Below, piece after piece: positions 49,596 through 56,825 of a stretch of DNA of 57,417 nt (position 1 is its first letter; each line of letters starts with the position of its first letter). The position numbers and the translations under genes were made by a program. Source of the DNA: Chloroflexota bacterium (GTDB taxonomy: Bacteria > Chloroflexota > Anaerolineae > B4-G1); contig JAAEPW010000006.1 of assembly GCA_024232355.1 (NCBI GenBank), positions 1-57,417 on the forward strand, given 5' to 3'. The notes under the pieces were generated by a model. That model was not told the DNA's origin, ran no database searches, and saw only the letters and a program-made list of their open reading frames with translations.

Positions 49596-50954
49596 GTGAA
49601 ATTAGCAGTCGTCATCCCCGCAGCAGGCCAGGGCACCCGTATGCGGTCCGATTTACCCAAGGTGCTGCACCCGTTGATGGGGCAACCGCTGGTCATTCAC
49701 GCCGTGGATGCGGCGCAGGCACTGACAGAAATTCCGCCCGTACTGGTGGTGGGCCGTGCAGCCGAGGCGGTGCGAGAAACGGTCGGTTCCCGTGCTGCCT
49801 TTGTCGAGCAGGCCGAGCGACGGGGCACGGGCCACGCTGTCCTCCAAGCGCGAGAGATGCTCCGGGGACAGAGTGATCTGGTGCTGGTTATCTATGCGGA
49901 TACGCCGCTTTTGACCGTAGAGACTTTGCGTCGTCAGGTGGCAGGCCAACGGGAAAACAGTGGCCCCATCACGATTCTCGCTGTGACGGACGACAACTCT
50001 CGTGGGTTCGGGCGGGTGGTGCGAGATGCCGGTGGCGGGGTGGTTCAGCTGGTCGAGGAAGCAGGAGCTACGACGGAACAGTTGGCGATCAAGGAATTTG
50101 ACGCCGGTGCGTATTGTTTTGATGCCGACTGGTTGTGGTCTCACGTGGATAGCATTCCCCTCAGTTTGCCCAAAGAGGAATACTATCTGACTAACTTGAT
50201 CGAGATGGCGGTTACTGAGGGGCTTCGAGTCGAGGCTGTGTCTGCCGCGGACCCGCAGGAGGCCCTGGGCATCAACTCGCGCGTACATCTGGCAGAGGCG
50301 GAAGGTGTGTTGCGCCGTCGCATCAACGAGCGCTGGATGCTGGACGGGGTCACGATCATGGACCCCGCGGCCACCTACATTGAGCCTGGCGTGACCATTG
50401 GACAGGACACGACGATCTGGCCCAACACCTACCTGCGTGGCGATACGACGATCGGCAGGCACTGCACTATCGGCCCTACTACCATCATTGAGGATTGCCA
50501 GATCGGCAATCGCTGCCGGGTGCGGGCGTCGGTGCTGGAGCAAGCAGTGATGGAGGACGAGGCCGACATTGGCCCGTTCGGTCACTTGCGGAAAGGTGCG
50601 CGGTTGTGCGAGGGTGCGCACATGGGTAATTTTGGCGAGGTCAAGAACGCGACCCTCGGCCCCGGCGCCAAGATGGGCCACTTTAGCTACATCGGTGATG
50701 CTGATATTGGAGCCGAGGCAAATGTCGGCGCGGGGACTATCACTTGCAACTATGACGGTGCGCGCAAGCACAAGACAGTGGTGAAAAATGATGCCTTTAT
50801 CGGTTCTGGTACGATGTTGGTTGCACCGGTAACGGTGGGCAAACAGGCTCAGACCGGGGCTGGATCTGTGGTGACTCACGACGTGCCTGACGGCGCGGTA
50901 GCTTACGGGGTGCCTGCGCGGGTACGCGGTGAGTCTGAAACAGGAGAAGATTGA
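49596..50954 (+). CDS. glmU: bifunctional GlmU (N-acetylglucosamine-1-P uridyltransferase / glucosamine-1-P acetyltransferase)
   Basis: 452 residues, GTG start with AGGAGGT upstream. The N-terminal nucleotidyltransferase has AAGQGTRMRSDLPKVLHPL and YADTPLLTVETL; the C-terminal left-handed beta-helix has hexapeptide repeats (VTIGQDTTIWPNTYLRGDTT) and the acetyltransferase motif VGAGTITCNYDGARKHKT. It makes UDP-GlcNAc for peptidoglycan and surface polysaccharides in the cytosol. A DinB-fold gene precedes it and cytidine deaminase follows 13 bases later, suggesting one operon. Confidence 0.95.
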   Translation: MKLAVVIPAAGQGTRMRSDLPKVLHPLMGQPLVIHAVDAAQALTEIPPVLVVGRAAEAVRETVGSRAAFVEQAERRGTGHAVLQAREMLRGQSDLVLVIYADTPLLTVETLRRQVAGQRENSGPITILAVTDDNSRGFGRVVRDAGGGVVQLVEEAGATTEQLAIKEFDAGAYCFDADWLWSHVDSIPLSLPKEEYYLTNLIEMAVTEGLRVEAVSAADPQEALGINSRVHLAEAEGVLRRRINERWMLDGVTIMDPAATYIEPGVTIGQDTTIWPNTYLRGDTTIGRHCTIGPTTIIEDCQIGNRCRVRASVLEQAVMEDEADIGPFGHLRKGARLCEGAHMGNFGEVKNATLGPGAKMGHFSYIGDADIGAEANVGAGTITCNYDGARKHKTVVKNDAFIGSGTMLVAPVTVGKQAQTGAGSVVTHDVPDGAVAYGVPARVRGESETGED

Positions 50955-50967
50955 AGGGAGGGATGAG

Positions 50968-51363
50968 ATGAACGAGTGGTCACGAGAAGAGTTGATCGCC
51001 CAAGCGATGCAGGCACGCGAACGGGCGTATGTACCATATTCCAATTATAAAGTGGGAGCGGCACTGCTGGGGAAATCGGGCCAAGTTTACACAGGCTGTA
51101 ACGTGGAAAACGCCGTTTATCCCTTGACTCTTTGCGCCGAACGCACCGCTGTGACCAAAGCGGTCTCTGAAGGAGAGCGCGAGTTTGTGGCACTGGCGGT
51201 GGTCACCGAGAATGCTGGCTCTCCTTGCGGCTCTTGCCGTCAGGTTGTGCGAGAGTTTAGCGCGGATATCCTGGTGTTAATTGCCGACGTAACAGGCGCA
51301 TATCGCGAGACGACGATAGCGGAATTGTTGCCGGATAGTTTTGGTGCTGCGGACTTGAACTAG
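50968..51363 (+). CDS. cdd: cytidine deaminase
   Basis: 131 residues from the ATG at 50968 with GGGAGGGAT upstream. The catalytic zinc motif Cys56-Ala-Glu58 (TLCAERTAV) and the second site Cys87-x2-Cys90 (SPCGSCRQV) are intact; SNYKVGAALL and GCNVENAVYP are substrate-binding segments. This is the short tetrameric type of the enzyme that converts cytidine and deoxycytidine to uridines for pyrimidine salvage. It follows glmU closely. The stop is TAG. Confidence 0.96.
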   Translation: MNEWSREELIAQAMQARERAYVPYSNYKVGAALLGKSGQVYTGCNVENAVYPLTLCAERTAVTKAVSEGEREFVALAVVTENAGSPCGSCRQVVREFSADILVLIADVTGAYRETTIAELLPDSFGAADLN

Positions 51364-51409
51364 GGCAATGAATTGCCCGGCTAGTACACAAAATGCGATG
51401 AATCGCATT
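51363..51409. repeat. two adjacent TGAA-loop hairpins
   Basis: GGGCAA-TGAA-TTGCCC (51363-51378) and AATGCGA-TGAA-TCGCATT (51392-51409) share an identical TGAA loop. They lie between cdd and the TPR lipoprotein gene; without T-runs they are poor terminators. Confidence 0.6.
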
Positions 51410-51430
51410 GGTTGTCAAAAGGAGACAAGG

Positions 51431-52831
51431 ATGAACAACAAAAGACAGTTATGGATCGTTGTATTGATTGCTGCACTAGGGGGCACACTATTCGCCTGTG
51501 GACGGGAGGAGCCAGTTCCTCCCACGCTGGTACCTGCGACGCCTGAACCTGTCGCCTCTCCCACGCTATCGGCCAGCGAAAACCTGGAACGCGGGATGGA
51601 TTATTACGAGCAGGGTGATCTGGAGCAAGCTGTTGTCGAATTTGAAGAGGCTATCCGCCTCGACCCGGATTACGTCGAGGCTCACTACAACCTGGGGCTT
51701 GTCTATGCCGATCGAGGCGAGTTTGGCGCAGCCATCGCCGAGCACGAACAGGCGATCGAGTTGGCCCCGGACTTGGCCGAGGCTCACAATGGCCTGGGCA
51801 ATGCTCATTACAACCTGGACAGGATTGATGAGGCCTTGGCTGCCTACCACGAGGCTATCCGCCTCGATCCAAGTCTCATCGACGCATATTTCAACTTGGG
51901 GCACGCCTATGCCGCCATAGACCAGCACGCCGATTCCCTGGCTGCGTATTTGGAGGCCAACCGGCTCAAGCCGGATGATTTTGAGATCCTCCACAACATC
52001 GGTGTGGCCTATATCAAGCAAGGGATGCCAAACGAAGCCAGTATCGCGTGGGAGCAGGCTGTTGCTATCAACCCCGACTCTGCCGAGACCCATTACGTCC
52101 TGGGCTTGACCTACAGTGACTTGCGCAGGTACGACGAGGCCGTCGTCCAGTTGAGCGAGGCTCTCGGGCTTGATCCGGGGCGTACCAGTGCGTACAAGCA
52201 CCTGGGAGTCGCCTACTATGCGATGGGGCAAGATGCAGAGTGTATTGCAGCCTTCGCAACCTATCTCGTTCTCCACCCCGACGATCCCGACAGGGCGATG
52301 ATGGAGGCGACGATTGCGGAACTCCGAGGATCGGCGGCGGTGTCTCCGGTCGAGTATCGCAACACCGAGGGCGGTTACATCATGCACTATTCCAACAATA
52401 TGCGCTATGGTGAGGAAGGTGCGCGGGTTGTGTTTGCCGGAACTGAGACGGCGATCGAGTCTGCATTCGACTCGGCAATGGATGACGCTATTGCCGAATC
52501 TCCGGTAGTGATATGCGACGTCACATCGGTGGCAGAGTTGGCCGGTGATCTTGGTCTGGCAGAAGACGCCAGCCCCGATGAATTCTTGACCGCAGCGGTT
52601 GAGAATATGGGCGCAGATATGGGTGAAATAGAGAGCGGGATGATCGGTGGTTATCCGGCTGTTCTCACCGACATTTTGGGTGATTTTGATGAAACGCCTT
52701 ACCGGGGAGGCTTGTCCATCATTATCGTTGAGGATAGCGTGCTTGGTGTCACTGCGATGGCCTCACCCGAGCAGTGGGATGCTTTTCGCTCTACTTTTCT
52801 CACTATGGTCAACAGTCTATCCTTTGAGTAG
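51431..52831 (+). CDS. TPR-repeat lipoprotein
   Basis: 466 residues from the ATG at 51431 with AAAGGAGA upstream. Lipoprotein signal with Cys23 in TLFACG, a Pro/Thr-rich linker, then seven or so TPR units (about 50-300: YVEAHYNLGLVYADRGEF, AEAHNGLGNAHYNLDRIDEA, and so on). The last 160 residues (GGYIMHYSNNMRYGEEGARV, VVICDVTSVAELAGD) look like a separate alpha-beta domain, similar in layout to PsbP-like or DUF1795-type lipoprotein ends; not certain. It should be on the outer face of the membrane. TPR units suggest protein-protein contact. Confidence 0.85.
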   Translation: MNNKRQLWIVVLIAALGGTLFACGREEPVPPTLVPATPEPVASPTLSASENLERGMDYYEQGDLEQAVVEFEEAIRLDPDYVEAHYNLGLVYADRGEFGAAIAEHEQAIELAPDLAEAHNGLGNAHYNLDRIDEALAAYHEAIRLDPSLIDAYFNLGHAYAAIDQHADSLAAYLEANRLKPDDFEILHNIGVAYIKQGMPNEASIAWEQAVAINPDSAETHYVLGLTYSDLRRYDEAVVQLSEALGLDPGRTSAYKHLGVAYYAMGQDAECIAAFATYLVLHPDDPDRAMMEATIAELRGSAAVSPVEYRNTEGGYIMHYSNNMRYGEEGARVVFAGTETAIESAFDSAMDDAIAESPVVICDVTSVAELAGDLGLAEDASPDEFLTAAVENMGADMGEIESGMIGGYPAVLTDILGDFDETPYRGGLSIIIVEDSVLGVTAMASPEQWDAFRSTFLTMVNSLSFE

Positions 52832-52871
52832 ACCTGTCAGGCTTTAAAGACCTGGCTGGTCTGGCACAACC

Positions 52872-52905
52872 AGATGCGACGCGCTTTTACAAGTGCGTCG
52901 CATCT
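52872..52905 (+). terminator. terminator-like hairpin with GCGACGC core
   Basis: AGATGCGACGC (52872-52882) pairs perfectly with GCGTCGCATCT (52895-52905) around 12 bases; TTTGCGTTGCTTTTTG follows. It lies 40 bases after the TPR lipoprotein stop. Its core resembles the arms of the repeat at 53017-53084. Confidence 0.65.
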
Positions 52906-53016
52906 TTGCGTTGCTTTTTGTCGCGTTGCTTGTTCGTCCATTTACCGGTCGAAATACGTAGGGCAGTCGTCCAGCCAAGGAGGGAGGGGTGAGGTAAAAT
53001 AGCAATCATAACATCA

Positions 53017-53084
53017 GGCGCGACGCACTTTTTACGTGAACTGGATTTTCCAGGAAGATTGTTTGTGAAAAAGTGCGTCGCGCC
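53017..53084. repeat. 17-base inverted repeat just before the EEP-family gene
   Basis: GGCGCGACGCACTTTTT (53017-53033) and its exact complement (53068-53084) enclose 34 bases that contain a second small hairpin, CTGG-ATTTT-CCAG. The right arm ends seven bases before the ribosome site of the gene at 53100, so folding could affect its translation. The remaining 52906-53016 shows no gene. Confidence 0.8.
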
Positions 53085-53099
53085 GCGAAAGGAGGCGCT

Positions 53100-54122
53100 A
53101 TGAAGAAATCGAGAATTGCTTGGCTCAGATTAATCGTATCGGGCTTGGTGCTATTTTACGCGGCATTGATAACTGGGTGGTATATAGCATACTGTTTTGT
53201 CGGCGATGGCTTTTGGGTGCTGGCAATGGTCAATTCTTTTGCGATCTACCTGTTCGCGCCGCTGCCGTTGGTTATGCTGCTGGCTGCGTTGGCCCGGCAT
53301 CGCGTGACCTGGTTTGCATTGTTGATCGTTACATTGCTGTTCTTGGGTTTGTTCGGCGGTGACCTGATGCCCCCATCGTCAGTCGTTCGTGCAGGAGGCG
53401 ATGCCCCTACACTGACTGTGATGACGTACAACGTTCTCTTTGCTAATACCGATGCCACTCCAATAGTGGCCAGCATTGCGAACACTGATCCGGATTTGAT
53501 CGCTTTCCAGGAACTGACCCCGCTGCTGGCGCAACAGTTGGAACAAGAAATTGGCTCGCGCTACCTATATCACACTCCCTTTGGCGCCGCTGACTGTCGC
53601 GCCCAGGTCGCTGTCTGGAGTCGTTACCCATTCCAGATCGAGAGCGTGGACGAGGACGTGTTCTGTCGCGTGCAGTCGGTGTTGGTCGATTTCGCCGGAC
53701 GTTCCGTGCGCGTTGTGGACATTCACGCCTGGCCTTTTACCGGGCTCGACCAGGTGAGTATCGAGCGCAGTTTTGGTTGGCGGCAAGAGCAGATCGAACT
53801 GATTCTCGACATGGTGGATGGACAACCGGAACCCCTCATCTTGTTAGGCGACTTGAACTCGACCCCAACCCACCAGGTCCACCGTACGCTGTCCGCGCAC
53901 CTGGTAGATGTCTTCCGCGAGGCAGGGTGGGGGCTGGGCCACACGTTTCCGGCGACGGGCGGCCGCTTTTGGGGAGCGCCGTACCCAAATCGCTTGGTGC
54001 GTATTGACCACATCTTTCACTCGGACGACTGGCGGGCCGAGGCTGCCTGGGTGGGGGAGTGGGATGGAGCCTCTGACCACCTGCCTGTCATAGCGCGGCT
54101 GAGGCTGTTGTCCGACGATTGA
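53100..54122 (+). CDS. membrane-anchored endonuclease/exonuclease/phosphatase family protein
   Basis: 340 residues from the ATG at 53100 with GGAGG upstream. Three hydrophobic helices lie in the first 95 residues, then an EEP-fold domain: TVMTYNVLFANTD, IAFQELTPL (metal-binding Glu), VWSRYPF, ILLGDLNSTPTH, RIDHIFHSDDW and SDHLPVIARL. All catalytic motifs of the DNase I/sphingomyelinase-like superfamily are present. The topology puts the catalytic domain outside the membrane. The substrate (lipid, nucleic acid or phosphoester) cannot be told. A strong terminator follows. Confidence 0.9.
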   Translation: MKKSRIAWLRLIVSGLVLFYAALITGWYIAYCFVGDGFWVLAMVNSFAIYLFAPLPLVMLLAALARHRVTWFALLIVTLLFLGLFGGDLMPPSSVVRAGGDAPTLTVMTYNVLFANTDATPIVASIANTDPDLIAFQELTPLLAQQLEQEIGSRYLYHTPFGAADCRAQVAVWSRYPFQIESVDEDVFCRVQSVLVDFAGRSVRVVDIHAWPFTGLDQVSIERSFGWRQEQIELILDMVDGQPEPLILLGDLNSTPTHQVHRTLSAHLVDVFREAGWGLGHTFPATGGRFWGAPYPNRLVRIDHIFHSDDWRAEAAWVGEWDGASDHLPVIARLRLLSDD

Positions 54123-54149
54123 CCGGATATCAAGATCGTTCACGTCGCC

Positions 54150-54186
54150 AACCTCCCACAGGTTCTCAACCTGCGGGAGGTTTTTC
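54150..54186 (+). terminator. factor-independent terminator
   Basis: AACCTCCCACAGGTT (54150-54164) pairs with AACCTGCGGGAGGTT (54168-54182), with one internal mismatch and a CTC loop, and runs into TTTTT. It ends the EEP-family gene. Confidence 0.88.
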
Positions 54187-54188
54187 GT

Positions 54189-54216
54189 TTGCGCTTCATC
54201 GTCGGGGTGGTATAAT
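54189..54216 (+). promoter_or_regulatory. probable promoter of recO
   Basis: A perfect TATAAT (54211-54216) 20 bases before the GTG start; TTGCGC (54189-54194) at 16 bases is a weak -35. The leader would be about 14 bases. Confidence 0.5.
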
Positions 54217-54236
54217 GGCGCACCGGGAGTTCAAAC

Positions 54237-55073
54237 GTGAGCACAGACCGACTGTACCGTACCCAAGCCATCATCATACGCCGTCGCAACCAGGGAGAGG
54301 CCGACCGTATTCTGACCCTGTGCGCGCCGCTGGGCAAAATCGAGGTCGTCGTCAAGGGGGCGCGCAAGACGCGCAGCCGCAAGGCGGGGCACATTGAGCT
54401 GTTCGCCCGTTCCAATTTCGTTGTCTCGCGGGTGAAAAACTCGTGGGACATTGTCAGCCAGGCCGAGATGGTCGAGCCGCACGCCTTGTTGCGCAGCGAC
54501 CTGTTGCGCGGGACGCACGCCCGCTACGCCGTCGAACTGCTCGACCGTTTTTTTACCGAGGGCGAGGGCGGCCATACGCTCTTTGAGCTGCTCGACCGCA
54601 CGCTCACCTGGCTGTGTGAGGACGATGATCCAGACTTGAGCATCCGCTTTTATGAGCACCATCTGCTGGGACTGGCGGGTTTTCGCCCGGAACTGTTCCG
54701 CTGTGTGGGTGAGCATGACAAGCCCGTGCCGTTTCACCCCTTGGAAACGGCACCGGCAGAGGACGGCGATCAGAATGATCGCTTGTGGCCCTATGGCTTT
54801 GACCCGGAGCGAGGCGGAGCCGTGTGCCAAGACTGCTACGCCAAACGCACGGCTCCGCAGAAAATCATGCCGCTCTCGCCCAATGGGTTGTGGTTCTTGC
54901 AAGAGTGCCAGCGAGGTCCTTATTCCAGGCTGCGCACCCAGCAAACTGCACCGGCACTGCACGCGGAGGTGGAGCGGGTGATGCAGTATTATGTGACTTA
55001 TCATCTGGAGCGGGGAGTGAGGTCGGGCACGTTTCTGCGGCAGTTAAAGCGGCAGGGGGTGGTAGGTAGATAG
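54237..55073 (+). CDS. recO: DNA repair protein RecO
   Basis: 278 residues, GTG start with GGGAG upstream. The N-terminal OB fold shows YRTQAIIIRRRNQGEADRIL and LGKIEVVVKGARKTRSRKAG, as in RecO; the C-terminal helical part has a CQDC zinc-type pair and SPNGLWFLQEC. RecO loads RecA on SSB-coated single-stranded DNA with RecR and anneals complementary strands in gap repair. Length is slightly above the usual 240-250. No other repair genes are adjacent. The stop is TAG. Confidence 0.93.
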   Translation: MSTDRLYRTQAIIIRRRNQGEADRILTLCAPLGKIEVVVKGARKTRSRKAGHIELFARSNFVVSRVKNSWDIVSQAEMVEPHALLRSDLLRGTHARYAVELLDRFFTEGEGGHTLFELLDRTLTWLCEDDDPDLSIRFYEHHLLGLAGFRPELFRCVGEHDKPVPFHPLETAPAEDGDQNDRLWPYGFDPERGGAVCQDCYAKRTAPQKIMPLSPNGLWFLQECQRGPYSRLRTQQTAPALHAEVERVMQYYVTYHLERGVRSGTFLRQLKRQGVVGR

Positions 55074-55128
55074 TCTGTCTATAGGCATGTTACTCTGCTT
55101 GTCTGATGGATAATTAGGATTGATCGCT

Positions 55129-55620
55129 ATGTTTGGAGATCAAGGCAAAAAACGAGGGAAACGAGAACCGCTCTGGTTGCTTCAGTTAGGTTATTTGGTG
55201 ATAGTGATTGTAATCATTTGCCCTGTGGTAGTGATTGTTTACACAATTTACAGACTATTTAGCAAAGCCCGTGACTTGTTTGTCCGTGCATTTGGGATCT
55301 TGGCAGAAGGGACAGTAACCGATGCATTGTACTATATGGAGGATGGCGAAGATTGTGTTAATGTCACGTATAGCTTTCAGAGTAAAAATGGAAAAACGTA
55401 TCAAGGAAAACTGCGTGAATGTCATCATGCTTTGTACTGGACGTAGCAAAAGGGGGATGTTGACTTTACATGGCATGATCTGGGAGAGATTTATACTCCT
55501 GGGGCATCTTGTCGCATTTATTATTTGTCGTTATGTCCATTTATTCGTAGTGTCGAATTTCCTGACCCAGCAACCAAGCGATACAAAAGCAAGTTCAAAA
55601 AGCGTTTTTTGGTGGCTTGA
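55129..55620 (+). pseudogene. DUF3592-like membrane protein interrupted by an in-frame TAG
   Basis: 164 codons in one frame with a TAG at codon 106 (55444-55446). Before it: a hydrophobic helix (LGYLVIVIVIICPVVVIVYT, about 22-42), then GILAEGTVTDALYYMEDGED and VTYSFQSKNGKTYQG. After it, the same frame continues sensibly: QKGDVDFTWHDLGEIYTPGA, CRIYYLSLCPFIRSVEFPDP, then TGA. Together these make the DUF3592 pattern of a helix followed by a beta domain ending with a YxPxxPxxS(V/L)EF motif. The TAG is one change from CAG, AAG or TGG. It is either a recent pseudogene or a base error; TAG is a normal stop in this genome. Function unknown. Confidence 0.75.
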
Positions 55621-55714
55621 ACTTGGTTGTACGTTCGTGTACGAATACAGAAAATGATCTCTAGCGAATGCTAGTGCTGCTCGGCGGAAATCCTTCGGCA
55701 GTTATTGCTCCAAG

Positions 55715-55800
55715 GGGATCGTCAGATCCCCGCCTAAATCGTCGTTTTTACCGTTTTCGGAGCCAATTTTCGTCGCGCAAAGCCGGGATCTGACGATCCC
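55715..55800. repeat. inverted repeat GGGATCGTCAGATCCC
   Basis: GGGATCGTCAGATCCC (55715-55730) and its exact complement (55785-55800) are 54 bases apart. Each arm is itself almost a palindrome. They occupy the 379-base gap 55621-55999, in which I see no gene and no convincing promoter. Confidence 0.7.
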
Positions 55801-55999
55801 TGGTGAGCATGGGCGTTCAGAGGGTTTCCGAAAACTGCGAAAGGATCTCCGCCGCCGTATACTAGGAATAAGGTAAACTCTACCATTATCTAGAATTAAA
55901 AATCAATTGACAAGACGACGGGCATTTCAACAAATATACTCGGCTTGGAAACTTTCTGGATGAACCACAATTGCTTGATGTAAAAAAGAAGGGTATTCT

Positions 56000-56689
56000 A
56001 TGAAATACAAATGGCTACTATTAGACGCCGATAACACATTGTTCGACTATGACAAGGCCGAGGCAACAGCTTTACAAAGGACTTTTGAGCAGTTTGGACA
56101 CAAATTCGAACCCGCGTATGCTAAAGCGTACCGGCGGATCAATCACAAGATATGGCTTCAGTTTGAGCAGGGCCAGATTTCTCAGGATCGATTGAGAACG
56201 CGACGCTTCGAGTTGTTGTTTGAGGCGGTTGAGATTGAGTCCGATCCGGTGAAATTCAGCGTCACGTACATCCAGAATTTGGCGAAAGGCGCGTATCTCA
56301 TCGATGGCGCAGAGCAAGTCGTCAAATCGTTGGTTGGGCGGGTGGGCTTGATGCTCATCACCAATGGGCTGAAAGAAGTCCAGCGGTCTCGATTGGCCAG
56401 ATCAACCATCGCCGATTGCTTTTCAGACGTTGTGATTTCTGATGAAATCGGTGTCGCCAAACCGGAGGTGGGTATTTTTCAAGTCGCCTTTGAGCGTATG
56501 AGAAATCCCAAGAAAGCGGACGTCTTGATCGTCGGCGACAGTTTGACCTCTGACATCAAGGGGGGCAATGCATACGGGATTGATACCTGCTGGTTCAATC
56601 CGGACCGGTTGGTCTGCGATCAGGATGTCGAGATCCAGTACGAGATCAGGCGTTTGGACGAGTTGCGGGCTATTGTAGGGATAGGTTAA
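56000..56689 (+). CDS. yjjG: HAD hydrolase, YjjG/YfnB-type pyrimidine nucleotidase
   Basis: 229 residues. HAD motifs in order: LLLDADNTLFDYD (Asp9 and Asp11), motif II LITNGL, motif III Lys in GVAKPEVGIF, and motif IV VGDSLTSDIKGG. The DADNTLFDYD start and the GLKEVQRSRL segment are those of the YjjG family, which dephosphorylates (non-canonical) pyrimidine nucleoside monophosphates and so cleans the nucleotide pool. The helical cap lies about 18-90. Cytosolic. It stands alone between a broken DUF3592-like gene and a zinc-ribbon membrane protein. Confidence 0.92.
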   Translation: MKYKWLLLDADNTLFDYDKAEATALQRTFEQFGHKFEPAYAKAYRRINHKIWLQFEQGQISQDRLRTRRFELLFEAVEIESDPVKFSVTYIQNLAKGAYLIDGAEQVVKSLVGRVGLMLITNGLKEVQRSRLARSTIADCFSDVVISDEIGVAKPEVGIFQVAFERMRNPKKADVLIVGDSLTSDIKGGNAYGIDTCWFNPDRLVCDQDVEIQYEIRRLDELRAIVGIG

Positions 56690-56734
56690 GCAGAGATACT
56701 GCAAGCCTTGAATGTGGCGAAAACGGAATTGTCC

Positions 56735-56762
56735 TTGAGTTGTTGCAGCACCGTGCTATAAT
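56735..56762 (+). promoter_or_regulatory. promoter of the terminal membrane protein gene
   Basis: TTGAGT (56735-56740), 16-base spacer, perfect TATAAT (56757-56762), with the start codon at 56826. Confidence 0.6.
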
Positions 56763-56825
56763 TAAAGTTCAATAGTTCCTGCAACTGTTAAAGCGGGAGA
56801 ACAGAATCCAAAATTGGAGGTTGCC

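Noticed and set aside
49653..51044. A 463-codon minus-strand frame opposite glmU.
   Set aside because: It overlaps the whole of glmU, has no sensible start context and no known domain.
40531..55446. Two in-frame TAG codons inside otherwise continuous frames (40531-40533 and 55444-55446) as a sign of TAG recoding.
   Set aside because: Many sound genes of the window end in TAG (prkA, spoVR, the propeller Ser/Thr kinase, the transglutaminase, cdd, recO) exactly where family homology ends, so TAG is a true stop here.
55322..55657. A 111-codon frame overlapping the broken DUF3592-like gene.
   Set aside because: It runs in another phase of the same DNA and has no recognisable domain, whereas the frame with the TAG reads as a known domain on both sides.
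55898..55960. TTGACA followed by TATACT upstream of the HAD gene as a promoter.
   Set aside because: The spacing is 22 bases, too long for a sigma70 promoter, and no better pair was found.
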